NCBI GenBank assembly: GCA_026075535.2
Contig: AP026541.1
Coordinates: forward strand, 2,418,001-2,482,000
Reading direction: 5' to 3'
DNA length: 64,000 nucleotides
DNA from: Tricholoma matsutake
Taxonomy: Eukaryota > Basidiomycota > Agaricomycetes > Agaricales > Tricholomataceae
Numbering within the stretch: the first letter of the stretch is position 1; each line of letters opens with the position of its first letter. Below are positions 52,040 through 63,479 of this stretch, piece after piece. The notes below the pieces were generated by a model, which was given only the letters and a program-made list of their open reading frames with translations, searched no databases and was not told the origin of the DNA. A program made the position numbers and the translations under genes.

Positions 52040-53809
52040 GTGGAAAGTAGTTTTCCACTCATCACCATCCACAATGTGGACCAAGTGATAGGTGTGCTGC
52101 AAGTCTATCTTGGTGAACAAGCAGGCTTTTTGGGGGGAGTTGAGCAGGTCAGAAATAAGTGGAAGTGGGTAGCGGTCCTTCTTCATGAGATGGTTGAGTC
52201 AACACAAAGTTGTAGGCTTCCATCTTTTTTTTTTGATGAAGAGAATCGGAGCGCTGTGTGGGGATTTAGAGGGGTGGATGAAACCTGAGCGGATGTTCTC
52301 GTCAATGAAAACTTGTAAGGATTTTAATTCTGAGGGAGAGAGGGAATACATGTGACCCAGAGGAGGGGGAGCATTATCCTCCATTTCTATCTTGAGGTCG
52401 TAAGGGCGATGAGGAGGAAGGGTATCTGCCTTAGTCTTATTAAAGACATCAGCAAGTTCATGATACTCAGCGGGAATGTCAGATAAATCTGGCAGGTTTG
52501 TGGACTGAGCAGAGCAGGTGGATAATCCTTCAGGAGTGAAGGTCATCTAAAAGGCTACTGCCCCAGGAAGTTTGCTAGCGTGTGCATAAGCGGCAGCATT
52601 GATAAACAAAATGTTGGGAGGGGTAAACTTAGGTGGAGTGGGGGGTTCTGAAGGTGCGGGTGAGTCTAGGGTTTCTACAGGAAGGTTTGGGGACATGGGT
52701 GATGTCGACAGTGCTGGACCTCTATGATCTGCAGAGTGCAAAGCGATATGGCTTGATGACTAGTGTTTGAAAGGCTGGTCTATTGGACCGAAAAAAGACC
52801 ATGGACCAAGCTGAACTGGACTGATGGCAACCAGACCATTGGTTGTGGTTGCCCCGGAAATAGCAGTCACAAAGGGCTGCTTCATTCCAGCTGACCCTAG
52901 AAGCTAATTCCCAGAAGTCAACCTTATACTTTGTGATACAACCACCTTTCTTCATTGCCAAGTCAGAGAGAGCTTTTTCTGCATCTCCGACTGGGTCGTG
53001 CAGGCCAAAATTGCTGGTGAGTTCAGCGAGGAAAGCTTCATAGTCCCACATCCAGTGTGCGGAATCAGTCGGGTCGTTAAGACCAGGTTCAAACCAACTA
53101 AGAGCTAATCCCTTGAGATAAGAAAGGATAAATATGATCTCTTTCTCATCAGAAGAAATATGTGCAGGTGGTCATGGAAATGGAGATTACACGAGACTAG
53201 GAAGTCTCTAAGTTTCTTTGGATTGGTTCTGTCAAAAGAGTCGGGGTCACAAGTTTGATTTTTTCAGCCTTGGGTGCATTATTTTGTCGAAGGGTGGAGA
53301 TACTCTCTGAGAGGTTGTAAAGGACATCTATGAACCTTTCCCCTGGATCAGGGTTCCCTCCTGTGGGAGGTTGATCATCTGGATCATTGGGATTGGGGTC
53401 ACCCCCAGGGCCATCAGGACCACTAGAGTCATTGGGTCCACCGGGGGGTCCATCCTCTAGACCAGGATCTTCCAACCCATAGGGTTCAGGCTGGTTGATA
53501 CCCCCTATGTACTCAAGGGGAGTCGTGGGTCAAGGGTCTTCCAGATTTGCAGAAGAATGTGGGGCATGAGTAGACATGAGGTTGGAACTGATTGATGGGG
53601 CTCCAGAGCCAATTGGTCAAAATATGTTTGAAGGTCTGGAAGACACTCCAACTGTAGTGGCAGGTCGGGGGTCAGAAAGAGTAGATCACTGAATTGCAGA
53701 GATCCCTGGAGTGGTACTGGCACATTGGGAGTTTTGGGTTGTGTGCTGGTGGGTTTTGGTAGGGGTCATAGACAAGAGTGAGATGAGTGAAGTGTGAGTT
53801 TGTATGTAC
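52040..53809 (-). pseudogene. Gypsy B internal region: part of pol and gag, with an internal deletion
   Basis: 52040-52400 holds reverse-transcriptase start motifs ([33 protein letters not shown]). 52400-52741 holds the protease-reverse transcriptase linker. A hAT-like tip sits at 52763-52850. 52853-53480 is gag (LTSNFGLHDPVGDAEKALSD, FWELASRVSWNEAALCD, the Asp/Gly/Pro linker). The zinc knuckle and protease are missing between. Frames align well with gypsy A. Confidence 0.82.
52763..52855. mobile_element. Truncated TAGTGTTT hAT-like tip
   Basis: TAGTGTTTGAAAGGCTGG opens at about 52763, with GGACC and AACTGGAC motifs inside. There is no right tip. It marks the second deletion point in gypsy B. 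Confidence 0.65.
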
Positions 53810-54408
53810 TGTTAAGAACTGAACCCGAGAGGGCATGTCAGAATCCGGTTGGACCCAGCGGGTGTTGATAGCGGACAATTGTCGGATCATAGTGGATTTG
53901 CAGAGGGGAAACAGAAAGGACTTGGCTTCAGCCTGTAAGAAGCTGTGCCCTTCACCTCGTCTGGTGTCCTAATTTCAAGATGAATGTTTGGAGGTAGGAG
54001 CAGGTAGGGACTTAGGTTAAGTTTGGATGAGACCAAAACTTCAGAGGGCAACTAGAGGTTGAGTCAAATGGAGTTCAGACTCTTAGATGATGGAGGTAGG
54101 AGTAGAAGGAGGTTGGATTGGCAGGTTAAGTCGAGTCTATGTTGATATACAAACTCAGGAATACAAGTCGAAACTAACTAAGCTTAAATACTAGAGTCTG
54201 GAATAAAGGTGGAATGGAATCAGCAGTGCAGCAGTGTCTCGACTGCATAGCTAAATTACCTAGCGGGAGCCGCACAGGAATCTGTAGTCAAATTTGCAAA
54301 AGAGATGGCAGCGTCGAGAAGGCAGCCATGTGTGCTGTACAAGGCAGTCTGGTGCACAGCAGTGTGGGCAGTGTAAGGCAGCCAGAAACAAAAGCAGCAG
54401 GGGTCACA
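53810..54408 (-). repeat. Gypsy B 5' LTR
   Basis: It starts TGTTAAGAACTG after the same GTGTGAGTTTGTA context as gypsy A and ends near GGGGTCACA. It shares the blocks GACTTGGCTTCAGC, GTGTCCTAATTTCA and CTTAAATACTA with the A LTRs. Confidence 0.75.
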
Positions 54409-57253
54409 TGAATGTTGGGTTTGCAGTGCAGAAAAGGGTTGGAAGATTGTGGGTTCCAATCAGATGAGGAACAGATTGTGACATGTGCTCACTGTGCTCC
54501 ATCCAAGTGTCTGAATAGATCACGATGTCGTCTAGATAAATGTGGGAGAAGATCCCTAGGAAAGGATGAAGACAAGCTGTTACTCGTCGCTGATGCATGG
54601 GAGGAGAATTACGCAGTCCTTGGGGCATCATGACCCACGTGTACAGGCCCAACGGTTCTGTCACAGTGGTGAGATGAATGCTTTCAGGGTCCATTTTCAT
54701 GTGGAAAAAACTGTTGGTCATGTCCAGTTTGCTCCATATTTTGCCACACTCAGCGTCTGCAAAGATATCATTGATATGAGGCAGGGGGTGAGAATTGGTG
54801 ATAGTATTTGCATTAAGTTGTCAGTAGTCATTGACTCAATGCAGCAGTACAGTATTATCAGCCTTAAGAACCAGGAACATGGGTGACATGTGCTCAGACG
54901 ATGACAGCCAAATGTGTCCTGCCTCCAAGTGTTGTTGAATCAGAACACTCCACGCTTTGCAGAACTTTTGTGGGAACGAGTAGCTCTGCATGGTTATGGT
55001 TTTATCCACATCTTTCAATTTAATTTTACATTGGATGGTATTCAGCATTTCATCTACATGTGGGATTGGTTCAAACACGTCTGCATATGTCTCGTGAATG
55101 TTTTCATTCAACTTCTCCAATTGTTCAACAGCTGCCAGCTGTATTATACACCCACCCACAGCAGCAATGACGTCGATGCCATTTATGGGTTCACAATGCA
55201 TATCAATTAATGGTTGACACACAGCACATATCTCTTTAAGTTCATTTAGCAAAAGTTTTCTGTTCGCAATATTTGTGGAGATAACATCTCATAATTTCAT
55301 AACAGGTTTACATACAGGTGGGCAACAGGATGCAGGAGGTCAAAGTTCAAAGTCATATCTATTGCAGAACCATTGTGGACATTCACCATGACATTATTAT
55401 GGTACAGAAAAGGCAGTCCAAGGATTATCAGATGGCATAGACTAGGTGCCACAATTGCATGGACAGTCTGGGCAGAATACCAATTATTACAGTCATGCAA
55501 TTTAAGTTTTACCCAGTGGGTAAGCGAGATCTCGGGAGTCATGTTTGAGCCATTGAAAAAAGCACCAGAAACAGGAAATGGTTGATGGAGTGCGTATCGG
55601 TAATTGCAAGTGAGTGATGAGGTCTTGATCAATTAAAACTGGACCAGAGCCATGGTCAATCAATGCTTCAATGGGTATGCGAGAGAAAGAGGAAGGATCA
55701 CAGCTTTCAATAGTTGCACTTCCACACAAGGTGGGGCAAGAAGAAGGGTATGTGTGTGCTTACTGAGTCATTGGAGTCGCGAGATAGATCACTGTCCCCT
55801 CCACCTAGGATTGATGAATCATTGGGCAGGCAGACAGATGCAATGGGGTAAGCAGACATACCCAACACCGCTGGGGCAGCGCTGGAGGAACCATCAGTGG
55901 TTGTGGAGGTTGAGTAGATACAGAAGCAACAGACAATGAATGTTGGTCATGAGGGATTGGCAGTGGAGCTAACTTGATGTGTCTCCTCGCTTCATTCATG
56001 GAAGCCATTGTGCATTCCAAGTATCCATCCCTGGATGGAAACTCACAAGGATGTCCATCTGGCAAGTAAAACCTGTGGCATTTCTTACATCTGCTGTGGC
56101 TCTCCAGATATGATCTTTCATGGTCTGTCAGTTTAGGTGGACGCAATGATGAAGAGAAAGATGACGTTGATTGTGTACGGGGAGAAGTAGTTGGCTGGGA
56201 GCAAGCATGGGGGGGATGATGAGAGGAATCGGACAACCCGACTGAAGAGCCCAAGCATTTCAGGCTGTGTGCTGCATCCTCAGCATCATGTCTATGCACA
56301 TTACAGTCTTCAATAAGCTTCTGATCAAGTTTGGTGAGTGTATCAATGAATGACTGAAGCTTGCTCTCAGCTTTGAGCATGGTAGTGCTCGCTTTGGCTA
56401 TAGCCGTGGCAGCCCCATCCTCAGCTCCATCTGCACCTTTGTTCTCTTTGTCTGATTCATCGTCAGAAGACTTGTGGCTGTCTTTCCAATGATCAAACAT
56501 GGAAGCAGGTTCTGGGGAGATGTTGGATTCAATTTGCATGCAGGGTTGAGGAGGAGATAGGTGAGGTTGAGAATTGTTTAGCAGGAGGTTGTTGTGGCGC
56601 AAGGTGTCAACAAACTCTGAGAATGGGGTTTTGTTCTGCTTCATTGAGTGAACTTTACATGCAAGGTCCTGTTGCCATCATTTAGGTAGCCAGCATGCAT
56701 GGACCCTAGTCATGAACTTGAGGAAAGACAAGGGAGACAGAAGGTCTTGTTGTGACTGGTACCAGTCAGAGAATAGAGGGTCTTTGAAACAGTAGACAAT
56801 ATGGTTGACAAAATCCTTGGCATTGAGGCCATCTTTGTTATGTACATACCCGCATGCATGGTGCTCGAATCTGTGTAGGAGTTCAGGTGTCATTGCACCC
56901 ACGGATATCATAGGGTGTTTGCCATTGTTGAGGCTCAATACCATGACGGTCATGCCAGTGGAGGACATGTTTGTCATCAACAACAGTACACAATATTTGT
57001 CAGAGGAGGAGGAAGAACTTTGTCTATGAAGTGATCTAACAGGTGAGGGAGGTGAGGTTGGAGGGGTGGATGCAGGTGTGGATGGTGAGGTTGGAGGTGC
57101 AGCTGTATGCACGTCCAAAGTGGCAACCATGGCTTTCTCTGCAAGAAGGGCAGAAGAGGTGGATGTATGCACGTTGATTGAATCAATGGGCATGAGTAAG
57201 TTTATTGACACAGCGTTAACGGTGTCTGTAGTGGAAGAGCTTGTAGTGCTCAT
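54409..57253 (-). pseudogene. Gypsy C: gag, protease and reverse transcriptase, cut by insertion of gypsy B
   Basis: Gag: ATG near 57253, a Ser/Thr/Pro-rich start, HNKDGLNAKDFVNHIVYCF, FLKFMTRVHACWLPK, a TGA stop at 56678, then FSEFVDTLRHNNLLL and the Cys-His motif CKKCHRFYLPDGHPC near 56085. Protease: ALIDHGSGPVLIDQDLI (about 55670-55610), with His in place of the usual Ser or Thr after the catalytic Asp. Reverse transcriptase: VDKTITMQSYSFPQKF, MSPMFLVLKADN, KLDMTNSFFHMKMDP and IYLDDIVIYSDTW (about 54545-54505). Similarity stops at 54409, where the gypsy B LTR begins. The remainder of pol is not in the window. No LTR of C was found right of 57253. Confidence 0.82.
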
Positions 57254-57259
57254 CTTCCT

Positions 57260-58060
57260 TGCCCTACTATGTGTGGTAAGGGAGGTGTTGACTGAAGGCT
57301 GTTGAGACAGGGGTTGGATTCAAAGGCGTTTAGTCATCTAGGTAGCCAATGTCAACACAGAAATATTGGGCATTGTCAATATCAAAAAAAAAGTGGAAAC
57401 CTACCCCATAGTTGGGGATAGGTAACACTAGAAAGAGAAAGAACAATGTAACACACACATCAGATCAACAGTGTGATAGGACAATGACATGGTATTTAAG
57501 AGTAGACAATGATATCAAAGTACAAGGCAAGCATAATATATGGGGGAAAGGAAGAATGGGGAAAGTATGTAAGCCAGGCTTACATATAATTATAACAAAT
57601 ATTGTTTGTTCTGTTAACTCCTAAGTTTCTCAAGCTTCAGTGCCTAGTTTCCCCAGTTGGTTTCTTGAAAAAGAGACATAAGACTCCAAAAGTCCAGGTT
57701 TTCTGGTTTTTGCTGGTTTTTGCTGGTTGCTCAAGTTGAGCAACCTCTGGAAACTAAAATGCTTAATTACTGATGGACTTGTGCAGATTTTTGGCAAGCA
57801 TTGCATGTAGTCTTCTTACATAATACAGTTTCAACAATGATACTGAGACTGTAGGAGGTGGTCAGACTCCAAACCATTTGTGAGGCATAGTAAACATTTC
57901 CCCCCCCATTTTCAAAGACCACAATTTCAACACACTACATTACCATGCCTCAATGACTGGCAAAACTTGTAAATCTGGTCATGTTTGTACTTTGATCTAT
58001 TTCCAATTCTGCAAGCCATTTCTCATCAACCATGCCACATTTTGGCATGATTCTGTAGTC
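57260..58060. other. No gene recognised
   Basis: This should include the 5' leader or LTR of gypsy C, but I could not define it. Unremarkable AT-rich sequence. Confidence 0.4.
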
Positions 58061-58065
58061 TATCT

Positions 58066-58547
58066 TACACTAATAACTGAGCTCTGGAGCTCCACCCAGT
58101 CTATTTATTTTTTGGTTGTCATCTGTGAAAGTTAGGTTGACCCCTGCCAATTATGTGTCTGTGCAAGGAATATCTCAAGATCTAATGGTCAGAAAAATAA
58201 GCTGAGAGTGGTACAGTGTCAAGGGTAATGTAGGTAAGGGTCTCCAATGTAAAAAATAAGCCCTTGTGGCCAGTAGCTGAATGACAATGCCTTGTATGTA
58301 ACTTCCCACAATGGCAATCTCACTTCAAAGCAGCATTCATCCACCACAAGGGCTCATAACCTCAATTGTTTGCATGGGGCACCCTCACCTAAATTACCCT
58401 TGACACTGTACCACTCTCAGCTTATTTTTCTGACCATTAGATATTGCTTGCACACACACACAATTGGCAGGGGTCAACCCTACTTTCACAGATGACAACG
58501 AAAAATAAATAGATTGGGTGGGGCTCCAGAGCTCAGTTAGTAGTGTA
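58066..58547. mobile_element. Foldback MITE with arms of about 150 bp
   Basis: The left arm starts TACACTAATAACTGAGCTCT and the right arm (minus) TACACTACTAACTGAGCTCT. Pairing continues through TTGACCCCTGCCAATT and GTGGTACAGTGTCAAGGGTA to CCCTTGTGG. There is no coding capacity and no clear target duplication. Confidence 0.85.
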
Positions 58548-58607
58548 TGATCACAGGCTTAAAACAATCAGGGAACCCAGAACCACAACCCAGCCATGAA
58601 TTACAAA

Positions 58608-60899
58608 TGACTATAGCGATGCAAGCCTCTGGTTAACCACTGCAAGGGCATCATGTGTCAAAGGGATTGGATTAAAGGGGTCAGCAGCATGGTGTATAAG
58701 GCCCCAGAGGTCTTTTAAAAGAGCGACAAGAGTGTCACTCATGAAGTTTGCAATTATCTTAATGACATCACGATCTGTAGGAAAAGTTAAGCCAAAAGAC
58801 CTACTCTGCCTCTCAGTAGCAATGGCCTTGGGAGTGGTTTGGCCAAAGGCCTGGCAAAGCAGGGATCGAAACATGTGGCACTGGTCATGGACTTCTTTTG
58901 GCGCAGATCATTGAGAAGCCCAATGGTAGAGATTGCGCATAATGCAGTATGAGAGCACCCAGACAAAGGATTCGACATTGTGAGTTGCTTCGAGCACAAC
59001 CTGTTCCATAGTGAGCTCAACTTCCTGCAATAAAATATGCTGGGCCATGAATTGAGCTGTTCCCTATGAAAAGCTTTCAGTGTGGAAGAAAATAGTCTTT
59101 ATCAAGGTAATTTACAGTCATACCTATGCCCCATTTAACAGTCACTGTTGACTCAAAAGTGGTGTGCGTGTGAGTTGTCAGCTGTGTTCTAGAAAGCACA
59201 TGCCCTCAGTCATCATATCTGCTCTGTGGGCCAATGGCATTTGTGACAGTCACTCGAGGTTTTGAGAGGGTAGAGCTTGCAATGCAAACAAACTCCAGGT
59301 CAGTAAGGAAACCTCAGAGTGGAGCATTCTGAGTCCTGGTTAGCAAGACCTTACCCGCACTGATATCGCAGTGGAGGATGCCTTGATCACACAGGGCCTT
59401 GGGGGCTGAAAGGTCACTGGTAAGGAATGAAATGATCGCAATTGATTATTAAACAAACACTCACCTTGGAGGGCATTATGGAATCTGGCTAGCAGATCAA
59501 AGTCTGATGTATACTCCCATAATGGGTGCCCGACAGTACCTGGAATGAGATAGTGGAGAACAGGTGATGTCGCCCTCAAATAGAAAATTATGGACTGGGT
59601 GGCTGCACAGATTCTGCACAGTAATGGGGTATCCAGCATACTTAATGTCACCAGCACATTCAAACTTGGCTAGTCCTTCAGGAAACTGATTGACTGACAT
59701 GTAGATATCAGACTCAGGTGTCCTGGCGCTGCTGCACCACACCATTTTCATGATCATGTCATTCCCTCACAACAACAGCTCCTGCTTAACATTGACAACA
59801 TACTCGCAAACATGCCAGATGTTGGTGCCACAGCCCAAAAACAAAAGAGATGTCCAAATCAGAGGCCCAATTGTGCACCATTGGTGGGGGTCACTACCAC
59901 AGGATGACACCACAGTGTGTGAGCACCCTTCTGTGCTCCCAGTGAGCTTCTGGGTCTCCATGTCAGTCAAAACTTGAACAGTAGGGTCAAAACCTATATC
60001 CTCAATCAATAAATTGCAAGCTATGCTGCACACAAGGCGAATGAAGGTCTCAGTGTCTTGGAACATGTCATAGGTGGGGAAAACATGATTCCATCGTGAT
60101 CAAAAATCCTGATGCAGAATTCTGCTCCAAAAACAAAGAATCCAATGCAGAAAAGCATGAAAGGCTGGGCAGACATGAACAGGCATGTGTAGTCAGCAGA
60201 TTGAGTCATGATTGCAGGTATAGTGCCCATGATCGTAGGCTTGGGTCCTTGTTTCTTTAAAGGCTTTACTTCACCAAAAGCATCCCAATCATGCCATAAC
60301 TTTGATCTAGACATGTCTGTCCCATGCTGGGAAATCGTAATATTGGGACTGCAGCTGGGGAAGCCAGATGTGTGAGGCTCGTCCACTTTGAGCATACTGT
60401 TTGTCTTCTGGAATCTACGAGGTGTGGTACCATGGCTGAACTCGGCTATGAAGTTGAATATGTGCACCTGTCACACATAGTAAGAGTCAGAACAATGGAA
60501 GACACAGTCACTAAGAACAAGACATACCAACGGATCATACATCTTCTTCTCTTCTGCAGATCCATGATTACTGCTCCTCTCCTCCTTTTTCAGGTCGCTT
60601 GCCATGTCATTAATCTCCTCAATCACCAATTCTTTGTGTGCCTTCTTTGAAGCTTGTTCTACCAGTTATATCAAGAGATTTACATCCTCTGCATTCATAG
60701 CATTGAAGGATGCTGCACATGTCACAATGATATTCCTGTTAACTTGATCAATGCACAAATGCCTGAATACAGCGGGGTCATTGTAGACAATTTTATCCAC
60801 CAAATCGGCCTTGATCACAGCACGATTGGTCCCGACACGAGATTCCACAAGATGGTTCAGCATATTGGAGCGCAGGTAGCGAGGGGAGTTGGTATACAT
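58608..60899 (-). pseudogene. FunK1-type fungal protein kinase, probably decayed
   Basis: N-terminal part 60899-60666. A middle region follows with VCSKWTSLTHL, KLWHDWDAFGEVKP (60330-60250), DTETFIRLVCSIACNLLIEDIGFDPT, then PESDIYMSVNQFPEG, YPITVQNLCSHP. At 59570-59480 comes LRATSPVLHYLIPGTVGHPL. An intron at about 59415-59465 (GTGAGT...ACCAG) follows, then the catalytic loop GILHCDISAGKVLL (about 59375), where the loop Asn is Lys, and GFLTDLEFVCI, the DFG-equivalent. The C-terminus has GTAQFMAQHILL, ESFVWVLSYCIMRNL and ends near 58611. FunK1 kinases are a large mushroom-specific family. Several frame changes, stops and the loop substitution argue against an active enzyme. Confidence 0.75.
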
Positions 60900-60919
60900 G
60901 TGGCATGGCTAGAATTAGA

Positions 60920-61940
60920 ATGAAAAGAGAGCTGTGCGTTTGATGAACCAATCCACACGGCATGGAATAACAGATATGAGATATGAGAGATTGTTTAGCT
61001 CAGATGAACCGTGTTGTTTACTAGTCTCCTGTAGCCAGACAACAATTTTCAAGATGTAGATGACAGTTGATCTACTTCAATTGTAGTTGTTTACAAGTAT
61101 TTATATACCAAACACCTTCCCAAAATCTGTGTTAGATCAGCTGATATCCTTACTACTTACCCACCAGTATATCGCTCAGATATGTTCAACTTATAATAGA
61201 ATAGAAGATGTCCCCCTACTTGTCAGTCCCATTCTCCCATTGTCCTGCCCTCCCACTGGCACACCAGATCTCCTTTCTCAAAAGATATCACTCATCTTTT
61301 TTGATTACAGTCATTCATGCCTCTTTGATACATCGGGGTCAATGATACAAATGGCTCTGGTAACTCCAATTCCAGGCAAATGCCCTCAGACATTCTGTAA
61401 TATCTATTATATGGCTAGCATATACTCATGTTCAAGACCATACAGCTGTAGAGTTTGTGGATGGTATGGTAGACAGTGTTGAAGAGAATTTGGAGACAAA
61501 ACTGGAATTTGATGAGTAGATAATGAAAGGAAACCACTCCTTCTGGGATTCTTTTTGGGTGTATCTTCATCTTATGCCTTGTCCCAAGGTCTGGTGATAG
61601 ATATTCACTGAGACTTCACCCTGCTATGCATGAAAGTTTCCAAAATTGTCTCAAAGAGCGAAACAAGTGTGCATGGAGTCACATCACACTTGCCTGATTA
61701 GGATCACATGGACTCGATCATAGTGCTAGAATCACACTTGATGTGACTGTATCAAAGAGCCAGTTTGAGCTGATAACAATTTTTTTCACTGATTATGCAC
61801 ATACACTACTCATACTTATCCGATAACCATTCTGAGGTGCTCAATAGCTGGGTTATACATACATTGTGGGTTCTGCCTTTTCAGATTTTCAATTAACAAT
61901 GTGTACAAAGTTTCTGAAGGTCACAAATATTTGGTTGTTC
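60920..61940. other. No gene recognised
   Basis: A 131-codon plus-strand frame at 61087-61482 has no recognisable domain and I do not support it as a gene. Confidence 0.4.
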
Positions 61941-61944
61941 CAAA

Positions 61945-62275
61945 GAGGCATGAATGACTGTTGCTGACCAAATTTGATTAACCTGTGCTGCCAGAATACT
62001 ATCGTGGGCAGCCATCAATGCAATCTTCCATTGTATAGCAAAGTTTCTCTGAGAACTCCAGAGTACTCGCTCTGTTTAGCTGAGTCCCAAATTATTGATC
62101 TTGTCATGTGTCCAGTATTCAGGAAGAATGGTGTGTAACCTGTGCTTGCAGATCACGCTGAATTAATAGCAGATTCTATTGCAGGTAATTTTATAACCCA
62201 GTCCTTCTGTTTCTCATCAATGCACTGCCTCAGCATTTGTGTTACAGTCTGATTTGCATGCTCCATAGCGGCAGT
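61945..62275 (-). pseudogene. Ty3/gypsy integrase fragment
   Basis: QMLRQCIDEKQKDWVIKLPA, ESAINSA, a TGA at 62153-62155 where the family has Arg, then STGYTPFFLNTGHM and MAAHDSILAAQVNQ are typical of the integrase core end. Upstream (62340-62290) the frame is joined to an unrelated C2H2-like segment (CSGCRKDF...HRNTC), so this is a chimeric remnant. Confidence 0.7.
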
Positions 62276-62279
62276 GTTT

Positions 62280-62890
62280 TGCAAGGCAAGGGTACAGGTG
62301 TTTCTATGTTTTGTAAACCCTTGGGAGTTCTTGAAATCTTTTCTACAGCCAGAGCAGAGGACCATAACAAAAATGAGCCAAAATATTTGCATGTTTACAT
62401 GAGAGCCAACTTGTTGACAATACAGCACAAGTACACATTCAACTGGATGGATGCATCATGCATGTGATCCTCACACCAGGTAGTTCCATCTTAGTATTGA
62501 ACCTCCAACATGTCTGACAGTTCCTCTGAAAGTGACAGTCCCTCCAACAAAGAACCTCAACATAAGAAGTACAAGACTGGCCTGTTAAACCATTTGGCTA
62601 CATCACACAAAAAACACTGGTATGTCAAATTTGTCGACCCAATGTTGTGTAGACTTTTCAAGCACAAAATGATCTAGAACAAGTTTGATTGACTGATATA
62701 AACAGTTTGCATTGTGGACAGCACAATCAACTGACCTCTTTTTGGAGTATACAACAGTGTTGGAGGTTGGACTACAGTTTGAAAAATGCTGTTAGTTTTC
62801 AGCTGACACACAATGCAACCCTCCAAATATATAATGACATTACCCACATACCAGGTTTCTGGGATAACATATGCAAGATGTTGAAGTGGC
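62280..62890. other. Gene-poor stretch with a short finger-like segment
   Basis: Only the C2H2-like CSGCRKDF...HRNTC on minus near 62350-62290 stands out, of the kind seen at the N-terminus of mushroom element-borne proteins. Nothing else is supported. Confidence 0.35.
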
Positions 62891-62897
62891 CTGGGTT

Positions 62898-63320
62898 TAG
62901 GGACTACCATGGATGGCCATCATCCAGATGACCATCCATAAATATGATATATGGATGGATGGATATGGATATGGATATTGCATGGGTGATATCCATGGAT
63001 GAATGGATGGTTACTATTAAATTTGAATAAATGAGTAATTAGTAATATAGTCTTTGTAAGAAATGACATGGGTATGGGTATGGTAAAATCTGTGGTGTTC
63101 AGGTCACAGGTTCTGCATAGTTACTACAATATTAGAAATTGCTGACCCATTGATTACTAAGACCTTTCACATGGTGTGTTGGCGGTCAACACAACTGTTG
63201 CCATGCCACTTAGGGACTGCCATGGATGGCAATGCATATGGATATCACATGGGTGGTATCCATGAATGAATGGATGGTTACTATAAATATATGAGTAAAT
63301 ATGGATAAGGAATGATACAG
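62898..63320. repeat. Two direct copies of a TAGGGACTRCCATGGATGG element tip
   Basis: TAGGGACTACCATGGATGGC at 62898 and TAGGGACTGCCATGGATGGC at 63209 are each followed by ATGGATATGGATAT, GATATCCATG / GGTATCCATG and AATGGATGGTTACTAT. The first includes an (ATGGAT)n microsatellite near 62940-62980. Confidence 0.7.
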
Positions 63321-63329
63321 TGGGTAATG

Positions 63330-63415
63330 CCAGAAAATCCCATGATGGGTACAGGTTTGGGATTGCTGAACACTGTACCCTTTGTTACAGGTATCACAGG
63401 TACTGGCACCTGACC
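63330..63415. mobile_element. Fragment resembling the ends of the TAGGGC hAT-like family
   Basis: GGGTACAGGTTTGGGATTGC ... CACTGTACCC ... TTACAGGTATCACAGGTACTGGCACCTGACC parallels 10-120 at the window start. Confidence 0.55.
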
Positions 63416-63427
63416 TTCCCACAATAC

Positions 63428-63478
63428 AAGCCTAAGAATAGTGAGGCATCCTGTGTCTGCCTCACTATTCCTAGGCTT
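63428..63478. repeat. Hairpin with 21-base arms
   Basis: AAGCCTAAGAATAGTGAGGCA and its near-perfect complement flank a 9-base loop. Confidence 0.8.
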
Positions 63479-63479
63479 G

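Noticed and set aside
58501..58600. Possible tRNA (GAGCTCAGTTAGTAG...)
   Set aside because: An A-box-like stretch is present but no B box or acceptor stem, and it lies in the arm of a foldback MITE.
61087..61482. 131-codon plus-strand frame
   Set aside because: No recognisable domain, no splice or context support, and low-complexity Ser/Ile/Thr composition.
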